A DNA stretch of 64,000 nt from Lotus japonicus. Its lineage: Eukaryota > Streptophyta > Magnoliopsida > Fabales > Fabaceae. The notes under the pieces were generated by a model. The model did no database searches. It had not been told where the DNA came from and saw nothing but the letters and a program-made list of their open reading frames with translations. Location of the stretch: positions 71,844,732-71,908,731 of the forward strand of contig NC_080044.1 of assembly GCF_012489685.1 (NCBI RefSeq), read 5' to 3'. This document shows positions 46,092-58,626 of the stretch, piece after piece. Every line of letters starts with the position of its first letter. Position 1 is the first letter of the stretch. The position numbers and the translations under genes are program-made.

Positions 46092-49000
46092 TCAAGAACT
46101 TCCTGGTCTTTTCCTTTTTTCAACATTAAACTCTACGTCCACAAGGCCGGTAATACCTGCAGTAATTCTTTGACCTTCATTCACAGGGCCAACACCAGGG
46201 GGAGTACCTGCACATCATCCTAAACTATTAGCTTGATATCCTGTATTTAAAATCTAGTATGGAGCCAAAATAAAGGAATAACATGTCCCCAACCCCAAGG
46301 AAGGCTGGAAGTGAGTCAAGCAAAGCCTAGTCCAAGTTCAGGAGAAATGAGAAATTGAGCATATTTTCCGAGTTCAAGTTCAACTTACCTTTAACTCACG
46401 AGCTAATTGAGCTTAATGAACCAGCATTGAGCCTTGTATTAATTTAATATTTTAGGCTCCATTAGTTGAGCTTGAATTTGTAACTTAATAAAAACATTTT
46501 TTATCTATAATATTGAGCCACCTCTCAAACATGAGACAACTCAAGCTCGAGCCAAAATTTCCTGCTTATTGAACTGACAATGATCTTAGCTGAAAGCAAA
46601 TTCACGAGCTATCTTGACTCATTTCTTGCCCTATCCACAACCATGATCTTGAGGAAAATAAAGCAATTTACCGACAAGAGGTGGCAACCTTGCCATTGTT
46701 ATGGAATTTATAAAAACAAAAACAAAACATAACTACTTCCATTGTTTATTCTTCAAATTAGTTACAGGGAGAAGGGATGTTGCCCCGTACGAAGGATACA
46801 TCATGCAATAAGTTTTAGTGAAACTTATAGTAGTAGTATTACTACCAACAAATATCCACCAATAGAAATTTAACCCCAAGACCTTTTCATCTAGGGTGCT
46901 AAATGCCCTCAATCCTATGAACTGAACCAACTCTCATTGGCTCAAATGATGGTTTAAAAACCAGACAATATGCCAAGGTTATTCTTTCATCATGTGAAAT
47001 ATCGGCTAAATATAAATATGCTGATGAAGTATCAAGACCATACCGGTTAGTATGACATCTCCTTCAAACAATGTCATGAGCGAGCTTATGTGGCTAATTA
47101 AAAATGGGAGCTTGAAGATCATGTCCTTGGTTGAGCCCTTCTGCCGAATTTCCTCATCTACCTACATCAAAGCAAATCCATTTCTCTGCTATTAGTTTAG
47201 GATTTTAATGCATCATTGAAGCAAGCATAACCAATATACTATTAGAACCTAAGTGATAAAGATATAAGTCCAAATTTCTCAAACCTTTATCCATAATTCT
47301 AGATCATCAGGGTTTGGTACTGAAGACTTGGGCAACTGCAAAAAAAATTAAGGAAACCAATTACACTTGGCTCATAATATAAATACACTAATATCTATGG
47401 GTGAACTTGATTCATTGCTCACAGTAGAGATTTTCAAATTTTGCATAGAAGAATGAGTATAGTTAAATTAAAGGCTCATGCATGAGAAGCTAGTACAAAT
47501 TCTTATTTATAGGAAAGAAATATATACTTCCAGATCACATGCACGGGGGTAATTCTGATGCAAGCACATTAATGCTTTGCAAGCACATTAGTATCCGGGA
47601 CTGGGATTGAGTGAATTCATTTCTTTAATATTGATAAAATAGTTTCAGTATACAATAAGCATCATAGGATAGACTTGCTTACAATAGAACTAATCGGTGT
47701 GAAAGTATCCTGGCCTTTTGCAATACTCCACGGAAGACCTGCAGACTAACAGTCAAAGGGATATAAGAAACTGCATCAGTTATCAGATTATGAAAATATC
47801 AGGTTTGCATCACGCATAAATTTATTTAAGCAGAAAGATATTAACACATACCAAAAGAAAAAAGGGAATTAACACACAAATCATTTCATACATGTTTACA
47901 CTTTACATCCCAGAAGTTCAAGTCCAACTGTTTTACAGGTTCTTAGTGTGTGTGTCTGTTAGGGGGTTATTTTCTGAACATCTTGGGGGAAAATTCCGTT
48001 GTTTTGTGCACTTTCGACAATAAAATGTTCCTGCGTTTAGTGCAACAATCAAAGGAAAATATTTCACTAGTGAAGTGTCACCACTACTCATTAAATGAGT
48101 TGGTCACTCAACAATTTCTTTCATCTTGATTGACTCATCCTTATGTCACACAATGACAATACAACTTCGCAGATGAAGAAACTACCTAATTGGCTAATTG
48201 TGCTTCAACAAGTAGTTGAGCGCAAATTCTCATATGCTCAGACCGGTTAGTAACTAATATCAGTGAGACTGTGAGACTACAATTCAAAGTGCTACCTTGT
48301 ATTTTGCCTGATGCCAGTCACTAGACGATGTTAAACTGAGAAATATGAAAAAATGAACTCGAATTATATCAATGAATCAATGTGATTACATATACACAGT
48401 GAGAGTAGCTATCATAAATAACAGACTCACTGAAAACTGATAACTAACTCTCTAATAAAATTGTCTAACAACTAACTGATCTCTAAACTAAAACTGATAG
48501 CTATAATCAGGTTTGTTAATAGCTCGCTATAGCGTAGCACCCTGGTGGTTCACCGCTACTCCACTATTCATCACTATTGTCTGCAATTTGCTGCTATAGC
48601 GCCGCCATAGCGCTCTAAATAGCGTTTTTTGGACTAGCTGCTACGCTATGCTATCCGCCATTAACAACCCTGGCTATAATAGAAGATGATGTCTAAATTA
48701 TTTCCCTCAACATTAAAAGGGAAGATTGAAAAAAAGTTACCTTGGCAGCAGCTTGAAGGTCCCTGGCAGTCATATCCAGTGCCAATGCATAACCTGTTAT
48801 ATGAAAACCCAACCATAACCATTCAAAGCAAATTCACAAAAATGCATAAAAGCTATAAACATATAAACTTGATCAAACAATTGAAAGCTAAGGTGAAATC
48901 ATCTACCGGCAACGTAATCCATGGCAGAGGATTCCGGCACGTCACGAGCCTTCTTCCCGATGACAACAGCGAGCTCAACCTCGTGATGCAGAGAACTCTC

Positions 49001-49274
49001 GTTGTGTGGGATTTGAATGGTTCCGCCATTTTTCAAGTAAGACGACGTGGGTTTCAGAAACAACACTGGCTCCTGAAAACAACACAACACAATTCGATTC
49101 GATTACTCTGATCAGATCGGAGGTTACAACAATGGAAACTGGAAAGGGGAGAGAAAGGTACCTTACCTTGGGAACGGCGTTGCCTAGTTCTTTAGCGTGA
49201 GCGGCGTAGTTTCTGCCAACGCCGACGATCTTCGTGCTCAATTCCAGAAGCTTCTGACATGCTGCCGTCGCCAT
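46092..49274 (-). CDS. FAHD1: FAHD1-like acylpyruvase / oxaloacetate decarboxylase
   Basis: Seven exons: 49274-49167, 49072-48907, 48793-48741, 47745-47683, 47335-47285, 47161-47044, 46207-46092; 224 residues; all junctions GT-AG and in frame. It is a fumarylacetoacetate hydrolase-fold protein of the short FAHD1 type. KIVGVGRNYAAHAKEL (15-30) opens the fold. Metal ligands are Glu67 and Glu69 in HHEVELAVVIGK and Asp98 in LALDMTARD. Later motifs are GLPWSIAKGQDTFTPIS, STKDMIFKLPFLISHIS and ILTGTPPGVGPV. FAHD1 proteins cleave acylpyruvates and decarboxylate oxaloacetate in mitochondria. A separate presequence is not obvious; the first 14 residues may serve. Intron 3 carries an hAT MITE. Confidence 0.94.
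48508..48672. mobile_element. hAT-type MITE with perfect 8-bp duplication
   Basis: 165 bp inside intron 3 of the acylpyruvase gene. The ends CAGGTTTGTTAATAGC and GCCATTAACAACCCTG are inverted repeats (14 of 16). GCTATAAT is duplicated exactly at 48500-48507 and 48673-48680, the 8-bp signature of hAT elements. The centre has repeated 'tatagcg/cgctata' palindromes. Non-coding. Confidence 0.9.
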
Positions 49275-49799
49275 TTCTCTGCTCTCTTCGGAGTTCAGAC
49301 CAAACTTGTCGTTCTCACTGTCTCAATGTCAATATGGCTAACAACACACGAACGACATGTCGTTTTTGCAGAATCAGCTCATCAAAGACTGAAAGGGAAT
49401 TGTATTGTACCCTTTGACAGAAAATTTAATTTCTAGTAATAAATATTTTTTAAATATTTTCGAATTATTATGACATGAATATTAAATATTTCTAGAATTA
49501 TAGTACATTTAATGTATTTAATATTGTTGGTCTAGTAGTTGGCAAGTTAGATCTCGTAAAAGTAATGTCACAAGATCAAACTCGGAAAAATCATTTGTTG
49601 GGAGAGACGGTCACAGTATCTAGAACAAGTTAACACATGTCAAGGGATAAAAATGTAATGTTGATGGTCAGTTGGAGGACTTGCGAATGAAGCTAGATGT
49701 GGTAATCGGCGATTAGCAACTGAGACCGGCCAGGTGACAGATTTGAATCGAGATTAGCTTCACAGCTTACTTTTTGGCCAGGGCAGAGATGGAACTGCG
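49275..49799. other. Upstream region of the acylpyruvase gene
   Basis: Promoter region of the minus-strand gene at 46092-49274. At 49528-49600 'gttggtctagtagttggcaa' followed by 'agatcaaactcg' vaguely resembles a SINE head with eroded A and B boxes. No coding region. Confidence 0.35.
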
Positions 49800-50290
49800 C
49801 AATGGAACCATGGCAATTAGGATTTCAAGACGCAGCAACACCCACGATATATTTTTCTTCCTCATTCTGATTTTGGTTTGGTGCACTTAGAGATGATACA
49901 TATTCCTGAATTTTTGCTAAGCAAAAATTTGGGATCTACTAATGTTTTCATGGCTGAACTATGGGCTATCATTCCTCACAGCATGGACATGCCATGGACA
50001 TTGTTTTGGGAGCATGATCTTAAGGGAGTTATTATTGAAAGTGACGACAAGTAACACCATTTTTCTCCTATGGTTGCACAACAAAGCTTGGGTTGATAAA
50101 GATTGGCATGTGAAGTGTTTTCACATTTCAAGATAATAGAACCAGGTAAACGATAGACGAATATTGTATGGCAGGATTGTCGCATGATTATCACTTTCCA
50201 TAATGAATAAACTTTTAATGGTTGTTGGCTAGTTGTTATTGGAAGTGTTTCCCAAAACATGACCTTCAAAGTCATAGTAGATAAATTTGG
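49800..50290 (+). mobile_element. Degenerate retroelement RNase H fragment (LINE-like)
   Basis: At about 49940-50040 the translation in a shifting frame gives FMAELWAI..GLDMAW and later VIIESDDK, the pattern of the plant RNase H (RVT_3-type) domain at the end of LINE polyproteins. The following 'WHVKCFHISR' matches the region before the terminal His/Asp. Stops and frameshifts break it. No poly-A tail or target duplication could be fixed. Confidence 0.5.
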
Positions 50291-50573
50291 TGGTGAAAGT
50301 ATTAGTCACGACTTGTATTGTTTTTCAATGAGATAAATTCGCGCAAATATGTAAAAAGGAAAGAAAAAAAACATGAGATTTTTATGCTAATTTTATATTT
50401 TAGAACAGAATTTAATGTTAACTTTGATCAGAATATAAGTATGATAAATCTTTATGCTGACTTTGATCAATTTTAGATGATGATCATTTGGCATTTCTTA
50501 TTGTGGTCAATACAAAGATCAATTCCCATCTTAATTACAATTGTAATTATTGCCCATTGCATGTCATCAAATC

Positions 50574-53500
50574 TCATCTCAAATGCAACGTGAGGAGTTC
50601 TGGATTTTCAATTAATTGTTTCCACTCATTGCAAAATCTTGCAACGGTTGCACCATCCAAGACTCTGTGATCTGCACCAATATTAACCTGGGAGCAGAAA
50701 AACCAATCAGATAGTAGAGTTTATTTCATCTTCAAACCCATTCCACAATCATAATAACATTTGTTTAGTATATTATATATATATGCAACAACAAATAAGA
50801 AATATTGTATGCATAGTTCAATAGTTTACCGATGCAAACATGCAATGCAAGACTTACAGTCATGAGTGATGCAGGATACACACTTCCATCATCAGCAAAC
50901 TGCGGAACTTTCTGAATTCGACCAATGGCAATGATGGATACTTCAGGCAGATTGAGAAGTGGGGAACCAAACTTTCCACCAATTGCTCCAATGTTGCTTA
51001 AAGTAATTGTCCCACCACATATATCCTCAGAACTTAGCTTGTTATCTGAAGCTAATTGTTGCAACCTTGCCAGCTCTTTGGTTATCTTTGTAAATAATGA
51101 AATTTTGATTGATAAGAACAGGCACAAGATCATGCCTTATAAGAATGAAAGACACATCGTCCACATATGTGCTTTATACTACAAGAAATGGTGAATAAAG
51201 CATAACTAGCAATGTGCTTATAGATTGACAATAATAAGATTGTAAACTAACCTCCAATATGGAAAGAGACTGAACATTTTTTATGTTTGGCACAACTAGG
51301 CCATATTGCGTCGCCATGGCAATTCCAATGTTGTGTGAACCTGTAGGAAATAAACTTATCGTGTGAAATTTGGTATTACAGCTAGTGCCTCAAATAAATC
51401 ATTAAATTAACAGCCATGGGACATCAATCAACACAACCAAGCTTCAAACAGCGAAATCTTATCAATCATTATATTGAAGAAACAAACCTTTGAGGATGAC
51501 CTCCAATGCATCCTCTTTGAAGCAGCTGTTCACAAAGGGGTATTTGATGAGGGCCATTGATAGCGATTTGATTAGTGTTGGAAGGAAAGTGTGCTTGACG
51601 TCTGGATAAGGATTATTTTTTTGAAAAGATGTTTTAAGCTTCACTAGGGCATTACAGTTTATCTCATCTACATAATGAAAATGCGGGACTTTGGCAGCCA
51701 GAGACATTGATTTCACCATTGCTCTTTGAAATCCCCTACAAAAAGAAAGAGAGCTAGATATCAGTACGTTCTAGAACTAAGAGTAAAGGAAAACACCATA
51801 GGATTTCAAAACTCATGTTCAAAACAGTTTTCTACAATTAAACAAAAATGCATTGTAGCAAAAAAAAATATGAGTGACATTCATCACCATCTCAACAAAT
51901 GAGAAGGGTTGACAATTGACATTCATGTAAGCATTCAGTATTACCTGAGGGGAACTATCCTGTCCTCAGAAGGCATGTCATATTTAGGTGTTACATCATA
52001 GCTATGACCTTCTGCTCCCTGAACTTGTTCTCCTAAATCAACACACAAAACAGCAGATGCATCTTTAATGATTCCTTTCTTGACAGCAAAATTGAGCACG
52101 TCTTCTTTTAAAACCCTTCCATCTTTTCCAGTTCCACGGACGTCATTGATATCTATACCATGTTGCTTTGCTAGACTCCTTACAGCAGGTGTTGATAGAA
52201 CTCCAGTCTGTTTCTGTTTTTCGGGATCAGAATCTAGAGATTTCACATTTTCTAAGTTGCCAAAAATAACCGACTCATTAACAAGTATCTGATCAGAATC
52301 AGGTGACTTTGCATTTTCCGAATCACCAAAATTCACTGAGGCACACGCAGGCTCATCAACTAATAATATCTTTAAAAGGGTTTCTCCAACCTGAGTATCA
52401 CAGAACCAAAACATTAATTTAAGATTTAGATCATTCAAGTATATACATCGTCCTCAGTTATAGCTATTTTGAAGACCTCCCACACAAAAAAAGGTCTCCG
52501 GCAGGTTCCATTTATACTTGCAACATATATGTGCTACATCATACCGTCTTCACATGTCATGTTCTTATATAATCATGAAGAGCCAACTTGGGGAGTTAAA
52601 TGGTGAATAAGTTTTTAATTGTCTCAACTCAGCTATGAAGGGCATTTTTCCCATCTACTAGTGGCCTATCTAATCCTAAGGGAAGAGAACGTATACCAGA
52701 AACATATGTACAGAACAATGAGCAGCAACAAATAAGATAACTTTGAACAATCTTGTGAAAAAGATGTTTAAAAATTAATGTGCTTCACATGAACCTGGGC
52801 CACAGGTATGGCCAATCCACATATGTCTCCTACAATGTAAAAATGAAGTTCAAATTTTCTTTCAAGCCACATATGGTTTCTTCAACGCACCATCTCACAT
52901 GAAACCCTAACACAGGGAAAAACAACCACAACTTGTTTGAGGGTGCAAACTGCATATGTGGCTATAATGAACTTTCTCATTACACATATAACTAGAGGGA
53001 AACTTTTCCAATTTTTTGGGGGTTTGGAAAACTATCCCACATTCCCACCTAACCATCAATCTAGGTAGGCTACTTCTCACACCAGTGTAACAACTCCTAA
53101 CTATATATAAGCATCATCTTAGCTTAGTGAATTATATCCAACAGCATGATATTTCATACCTCACCTTTACAATATCACCAGGAACATAGAGAATGTTAGA
53201 AACTTTCCCTTTGTACCGACTTGTTATCTCTATAGTAGCTTTATCACTTTGAACTTCACAAACCGGTTGAAACTCGTCAATAGAATCCCCCTGCCAATAT
53301 GACACAAAAACTCATACATAAATTCATAATACTTACTAACTAATCATCTCTGTCAAATAGAGTGTAGCAAGGCCACTCATAATCAACCTTTGCAAAGAAA
53401 TTTTTAAATAACTACAATTAGCTTTGCAAAACGCTGAATGACTGTTTCATCACACTAGAGAAGCCAGTTTTCAATTGAAAAGCTCACTCACCTCTTGCAC

Positions 53501-53973
53501 ATACCATTTGAGAAGCTCACATTCTGCAATACCCTCACCAGTCTGTGCCAACGGAATATCAACTATCTTCCCCACAGGAAGATCAAGTGCAGGTTGAGAA
53601 GAAAACCAATATCTCTTGACATGCAGAAAATTGTACTACACAACAGAAATCCAATTAACCGATCACAAATCCACAGTCTCAGTCACACAAGGAGCTAAAA
53701 ACTTGATCAAAACTTGGTAAAAAATTCCAAAATCATTATTCAGCTACCAATAAGATTAAAAATGGCAATAACAAGTAAGAAATTGCAAGTAATGAAGCTC
53801 AGTAATAAAAGGGTACTCACATCTATGTGAACATTAGCTTTAGCAACCCGAAAACAGAGCGAAACAGGGGAAGGTGAAGGGGAGGAAGACCCAGATAAGA
53901 ATCTCTCTGAGGAATGGAACAATCTCCGGCCGGAGATCAAAGCTCTCCTCTGGCATAACCGGTTAATCAGCAT
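50574..53973 (-). CDS. BCE2: Branched-chain 2-oxoacid dehydrogenase E2 (lipoamide acyltransferase)
   Basis: Eight exons: 53973-53821, 53614-53492, 53290-53165, 52390-51945, 51735-51488, 51340-51252, 51085-50858, 50687-50574; 508 residues, all in frame. Residues 1-60 are Arg/Ser-rich, a mitochondrial presequence. The lipoyl domain (about 70-145) has Lys109 in [11 protein letters not shown], the lipoylation site. The E1/E3-binding domain is about 200-236 ([28 protein letters not shown]). The catalytic domain ends with DHRVLDGA, the HxxxDG site (His478, Asp482). It transfers the acyl group from branched-chain 2-oxoacids to CoA in Val, Leu and Ile breakdown. An extra acidic Asp/Ser/Asn linker (about 150-195) lies between the first two domains. 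The exon 2 acceptor is chosen by frame and homology of the downstream part. Confidence 0.95.
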
Positions 53974-54627
53974 ACTGAGCTGGGATTAAGAAAAACGATT
54001 TGTTTTTCTGAGTCTGTTTGTGTTGTGTTGTGATGGTGAGAAAGTGAAGTTTGACAAGGACAGAGGCGTTTTGAAATGGAACAAGCAACCTCAAATGGGG
54101 ATTGTGATGGGTATGATCCTTATGAAGATGATGGGTATGGCTTTGGGTTTGGATTTGGATTTGGAGTGGGAAGTGCATTGCATGCTGACAAGCTGCTGAC
54201 TGGTAATAATGGTGGTTGTTTAAACATGGTACAGACAGATGGATAAGGATTGATTAAGATACTATGAATTAAGATCCTTGTAAACAGGCACACGTGTTTA
54301 TCTACCTTGTTTTTTTTTCATTAAACTTCTTTCACGCCATAATCACACCCATTTAAATAATCTCAAGATAAGAACATACAAAATGAGAGTTCTCGATTCA
54401 TAGAACACCAACACTAATAACACTTCACATATACTAAATTTTTTCTCTATGTCTTTCTCTTTAAATTGCATCACATTACATAGTTTTTTTCAATTTCTAG
54501 CTCACTTTTTAAATGCCTATACTTTTTTGGTTCCTGAAACTTTAACTTAAATGTTTACCGGCTCTTATCACTTAAGGTATTATGCGGGAACAAAATGTTT
54601 ATACTCGATAGATGTGCAAAAACATTA
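53974..54627. other. Upstream region of the E2 gene
   Basis: 5' UTR and promoter of the minus-strand E2 gene, then AT-rich DNA. A short frame (53963-54178) overlapping the leader is His/Thr-rich and not convincing. Confidence 0.45.
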
Positions 54628-54923
54628 CTCCCTCCGTTCCCTATTATAAGTCACATTTTTTAAAAAAAAATTGTTACAAAATATAAGTCACTTTCTAATA
54701 TCTAGGAAGCATTAAATAATTTTTTCCAAGTTCACCCTCATATTTAATATGAAAGAGATGATAAACTTTAGAAGTATTAATTTGGAAAGAGAAAATCATA
54801 AGAAAGTAAATAAGGGTAATCTAGGAAAATAAATCATTTTTTTTACAAATTTATTACTAGTAACTACTTTTCTTAATCTAAGAGAATTAGTTATTTGTGA
54901 CTTATATATAGGAACGGAGGGAG
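54628..54923. mobile_element. Stowaway MITE 1
   Basis: 296 bp. The ends CTCCCTCCGTTCC and GGAACGGAGGGAG are perfect inverted repeats, flanked by TA on both sides, the Stowaway (Tc1/mariner) signature. The interior pairs further ('ctattataagtcaca' against 'gtgacttatatatag'). Non-coding. Confidence 0.93.
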
Positions 54924-55312
54924 TATATGATATCATTAAAAAGCTTGAGACATATAGGAAGAACATTGATAGAAATATAATACTCCCTCCGTTCCTAAAT
55001 ATAAGACCTATTTCAAAAAATTGCGCTTATTAAGAAAATACTTAATGTGACTAATTAGTGTATTGACTTTTTAAAAATGCATACATTCTTCCCTATTTAG
55101 CCTTTGTCATTTTCTCTCACTAATAATCATTGCATTCATAGTTAGTTAGATTAGTAGTAATTAATGGTAGGTGGTAACTTTGGAATTGAAAACATACAAT
55201 TAATGTGAGGGGTAAATATGGAAGAGTACAAAACCTTTTGCTAGATTATTGTAAGAGGTCTTATATTTAGGAAATGAAAATTTTGAAACTAGGTCTTATA
55301 ATTAGGAACGGA

Positions 55313-56506
55313 GGGTTCATTTACCGTACACAAGAAAATTCTTGTGCAAAGTTACACAAGTCTTAATTTTACCTACCATAATAGGTTATTAGGTCCTCTC
55401 TATTTTTAATTTAAAAATTTATATTTTTATATCATCTTCCTCCCCTCAACCTTCACTCCATCCGCCGCCGGCACCGGTACCACCACCACCACCGAATCTT
55501 CTCCTTCCTCCTCCACCAATCACCACCCCTCCACTCCCCTTCCTTTCCCCCAATCCCTCCTCAACCTCACCCTATTCTTCTTCCCTCCCACCAGATCTGA
55601 ATCCATTGAACGCAAACTCACCAGCACATCACCCCCTCCAAAACCCATCACCACCACCGCCCCAAAACCCATGATTTGTCTAGCATATCCTTGCATATCC
55701 ACCATGTGGCAGCACCTATCAGAGATTGAAGATTGCAGAAAGGTAGCAGCACCTATCAGAGACAGTGCTTGTGAGAGACAGGGGAGGACGGGGGTTGAAA
55801 GGGTGAGATCGGGAAGGAACTCTGCTCGCGGTGGCTGGACGGTGGCGCGTTGGGGATCTGCGGCGTGGTGCTTGCAAGGTCGACGCACGGCGGTAGTGGC
55901 TGCGAGCCTGCGACGTCTCTTCCATCGCCGATTCATCTTCTCCACCAGATCCTCATGCCTAACCTCGAAGCTCTTCCCTCTGGCAACCTCCACACAAACG
56001 CCGGCGAGCTCTTCCTCCAACAACTTGCAGTTGAAATACCGCTCCGCCGCCACCGACCACTCGAGAATCGGCACGCCATGACTCAACGATTACAGCACCG
56101 AGTTCCCCTGCAGTGGCTCAGAAACGCAAACACTGCTCCGTGTGGCAAAATCTCCACTTGCAGTGCCCAATCGTAAACCACCAACCCCTTAGAAAACCCT
56201 TCGTGCGTCCATTATTCAGTGGTGGTGGTGTTGGTTCTGGGGGGAAGGAGGAAGAAGGGGAAGAGAAGGAAGGGATGTAGGAAGGGAGGGGTGGTGATTG
56301 GTGGAGGATGAAGGAGAAGATCTGGTGGTGGTGTCGGCGGCGGATGCCGTGGAAGCTGAGGGGAGGAAGGTGGTGGAGAGGAGGAGGAAGTAAATATATA
56401 TTTTTAATTAAAAATATGAATAACCTGCCGAAAACCTACAGTAAAAGGTAACATTAGGGTTGTGCAACCTTGCACAATAGAAAACTTGTGTATAGTAAAT
56501 AAACCC
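55313..56506. mobile_element. Pack-MULE-like element with captured gene sequence
   Basis: 1194 bp. A 9-bp duplication flanks it: AGGAACGGA (55304-55312) and AGGAACAGA (56507-56515), 8 of 9 equal. Terminal inverted repeats start GGGTT(C/T)ATTTAC and continue through 'acacaag' and a GC-rich part ('ccaccaatcaccacccctcc') for about 250-280 bases per side. Inside is GC-rich DNA unlike the AT-rich neighbourhood, including a broken UDP-glycosyltransferase segment. No transposase. This is the Pack-MULE pattern: a non-autonomous Mutator-like element that has picked up host gene pieces. Confidence 0.82.
55934..56202 (-). pseudogene. Captured, broken UDP-glycosyltransferase (PSPG) fragment
   Basis: On the minus strand, in two frames, there are GLVVYDWALQVEILPHGAVF and AFLSHC (56202 to about 56095), then after a frame break with a stop, SHGVPILEW, AAERYFN and KLLEEELAGVCVEVARGK (56086 to 55934). 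This is the sugar-donor-binding PSPG box of family 1 plant glycosyltransferases and its following helix, the part that binds UDP-sugar. The Cys-Gly-Trp-Asn stretch is damaged and the key Trp/Pro/Gln pattern altered. Only about 90 of some 460 residues are present. It resembles the UGT92-type subgroup by memory. Not functional as an enzyme. Confidence 0.8.
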
Positions 56507-56520
56507 AGGAACAGAGGGAG

Positions 56521-58437
56521 TATAAAAGTAAGAGAAATGTGTGAATAAATTAACATACTTTCATACTTTCTTTGGGAAGTTCATGCTTTGAAGGTGTAAA
56601 AAAATTTACTTTCTAGAAGTTCAAGTTCCATAAGATAATTTTTACTTACTGTATTTCGAGTTATGCCAAAAAATTAATTTAAGAGTAATTTAGGAATTTA
56701 AAAATTATCAGGTGTGTACCCAAGCGTAATTCATGGATTAATAGTTTCTATTTGTTTCATTTTTTGGCAGATTTAGTTTTTGTCCAAGAGAGGGCCTTAC
56801 CTCTGAAGTGAGTTCTAAAGAGGCCCGCAAGGAGGGGGTGAAATAAGAAATGGCCCAAATTGCCCAAAATTATTTCGGACAAAATAAGAGGTGTTTACGT
56901 GCACTCTATGTTCCTACACTTGTCACATGAGCTGTATTAAAAAGACTTGGATCCATCGACAAGGCCTTAAACCAAGCATTCATCATCATCTTTTGTTTTA
57001 TGTTCCTCTTTTCTTCAGAAACCATGCATGGTCCTCAATTATAGAGACCTCTCCCCAATTAATTCCCCAAAATATATCCATCTATCCCTGTTGTTTTGAT
57101 CCTAAATCCCAATCATGAATTCCCTTTTAGTTTCAACACAGGCGTCTTGACTCACTTTACAAATTATCCGGCCACTACAACAAGGACATTTTTGTCTCAA
57201 TATTCGTCTATTTCTTCTGCATTTGCACGATTGTACTACCATAATATATAATTGAAATAGATTTTAAATTTGAAATGGTAAAGAAATGCCCGGATGAAAA
57301 ATAACCTGGATCCTTGCAACTAATGTTTTGAGATGCTCTATGTGAGGTAAATGTTTGGGTAAGCTTATAAAAACTTATCACATACTTAGTTATAAGAAAG
57401 CTCATCTAATATAAAACTATTTCAATAAGTGGTTTCTATATATTTTTTCAAGATACTTGCTATATATTGTAAACTTTTTATAATCATTGAATAAACGTGG
57501 ATATATGTCGAAGCAAACATGTTCCTCCGCAATAAACTTAATGTACAAATTTTAATTTTCGTGTTGTTCTTAAGATACATGAAATTATATTTGTGTTAAG
57601 TTTAACACCAAGATATATAGAGTGTGTTTGGATTTCTGTTGAGATCAGCTCGAAAGTATCTTTAACTCAACGGAACTTAGGAGTTATTCGCACATTGAAA
57701 TTCGTATTTTTCAGTTAAAGCTGTCTTAGAACGCGTGTGAATTGAAAATGAAACACGTACATATAAACATCCACTGATTATGTTAAATGCAATGGCCGGA
57801 TGAGAACATCCGAATTAATAAAGAATAAAAATGGATGAACATAAAACTTCAATGCGGCAGAGGACAGCGAGCAGGAGCGGCGGTGGCGCCGGCTTTATAT
57901 GATATAAAGAATCTTTTCGTACTGCACTTGTCTACATGCATGCTTATGGTAAAAACTCCTAGTGCTAATATTCTAGTGGCTTAGTGCTATATTTTAGCAA
58001 TAGAATCTTGAATTATTATTTTAAATGGATGTTCTGAAAAATTAGACGACTTATTAAACTTGTCCGCATGCATGTTTATGGTGATAAAAATGTTTTCATA
58101 TTACGTGTTTAGTAAGAAAAAAACGAGTGACATGACATGCTTCCAATCGTTTTTAATTTGTACGGTAATAAATCATAATTATCCACTTTGATAACTTTCC
58201 CCCAATGAGATTATGCGTTATATCGAGTTCATCTTCAATTGGACAGCTACTAGGTTGATATATGGAAAAGATAATTGAGATAGCGTGAAGCAATTTACTT
58301 TGATTTTTAATATATAAAAAGTTTAAGGTTTATGGAATTATGATAATTAAGCTAACACATTGAAAATTGTCGAACTCTAAATACACATACATTAAAAGTT
58401 GAAATTTACATTATTTTATAGGAATTAGTAAGGGTTC
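56521..58437. other. Intergenic, no gene seen
   Basis: AT-rich DNA with short random frames (56891-57118, 57208-57405). Nothing could be assigned. Confidence 0.45.
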
Positions 58438-58626
58438 TGTTAGAATATAATAAAATATTAGATTAGAATATTATTTATTTATTTATCAATGTAATTACGC
58501 ATGTAATTATGTTTAGATTTGTTTATCTTTTATTAGTCAACTATGTAATTGTATAAATAGAGTGTTTGCTCATCAATAATATTCACGGAATACAATTCAT
58601 TCATGGTATCAGAAGCTAGTTCCGAT
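58438..58626 (+). mobile_element. LTR plus primer-binding site (copia-type remnant)
   Basis: A 176-bp LTR-like unit starts TGTTAGAATA (58438), contains a TATA-like 'gtataaatagag' near 58552-58563, and ends TTCA at 58613. TGGTATCAGAAGC follows at once, a match to the initiator Met-tRNA primer site used by copia elements. No second LTR or internal genes remain nearby. Confidence 0.6.

Larger units (their letters stand above)
54983..56520. mobile_element. Stowaway MITE 2, split by a MULE
   Basis: The left end CTCCCTCCGTTCCTAAATAT starts at 54983 after TA. The matching right end reads GGAACAGAGGGAG with TA at 56521-56522. Between them, from 55313 to 56506, a foreign element is inserted. Removing it and one duplication copy leaves a Stowaway of about 335 bp with a complete right end. 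It is a distinct member from MITE 1. Confidence 0.88.

Noticed and set aside
55520..56086. A complete 188-residue gene on the minus strand
   Set aside because: Only the first 50 residues resemble a UDP-glycosyltransferase and they continue upstream in another frame; the rest is unrelated Arg/Ala-rich sequence inside a transposon.
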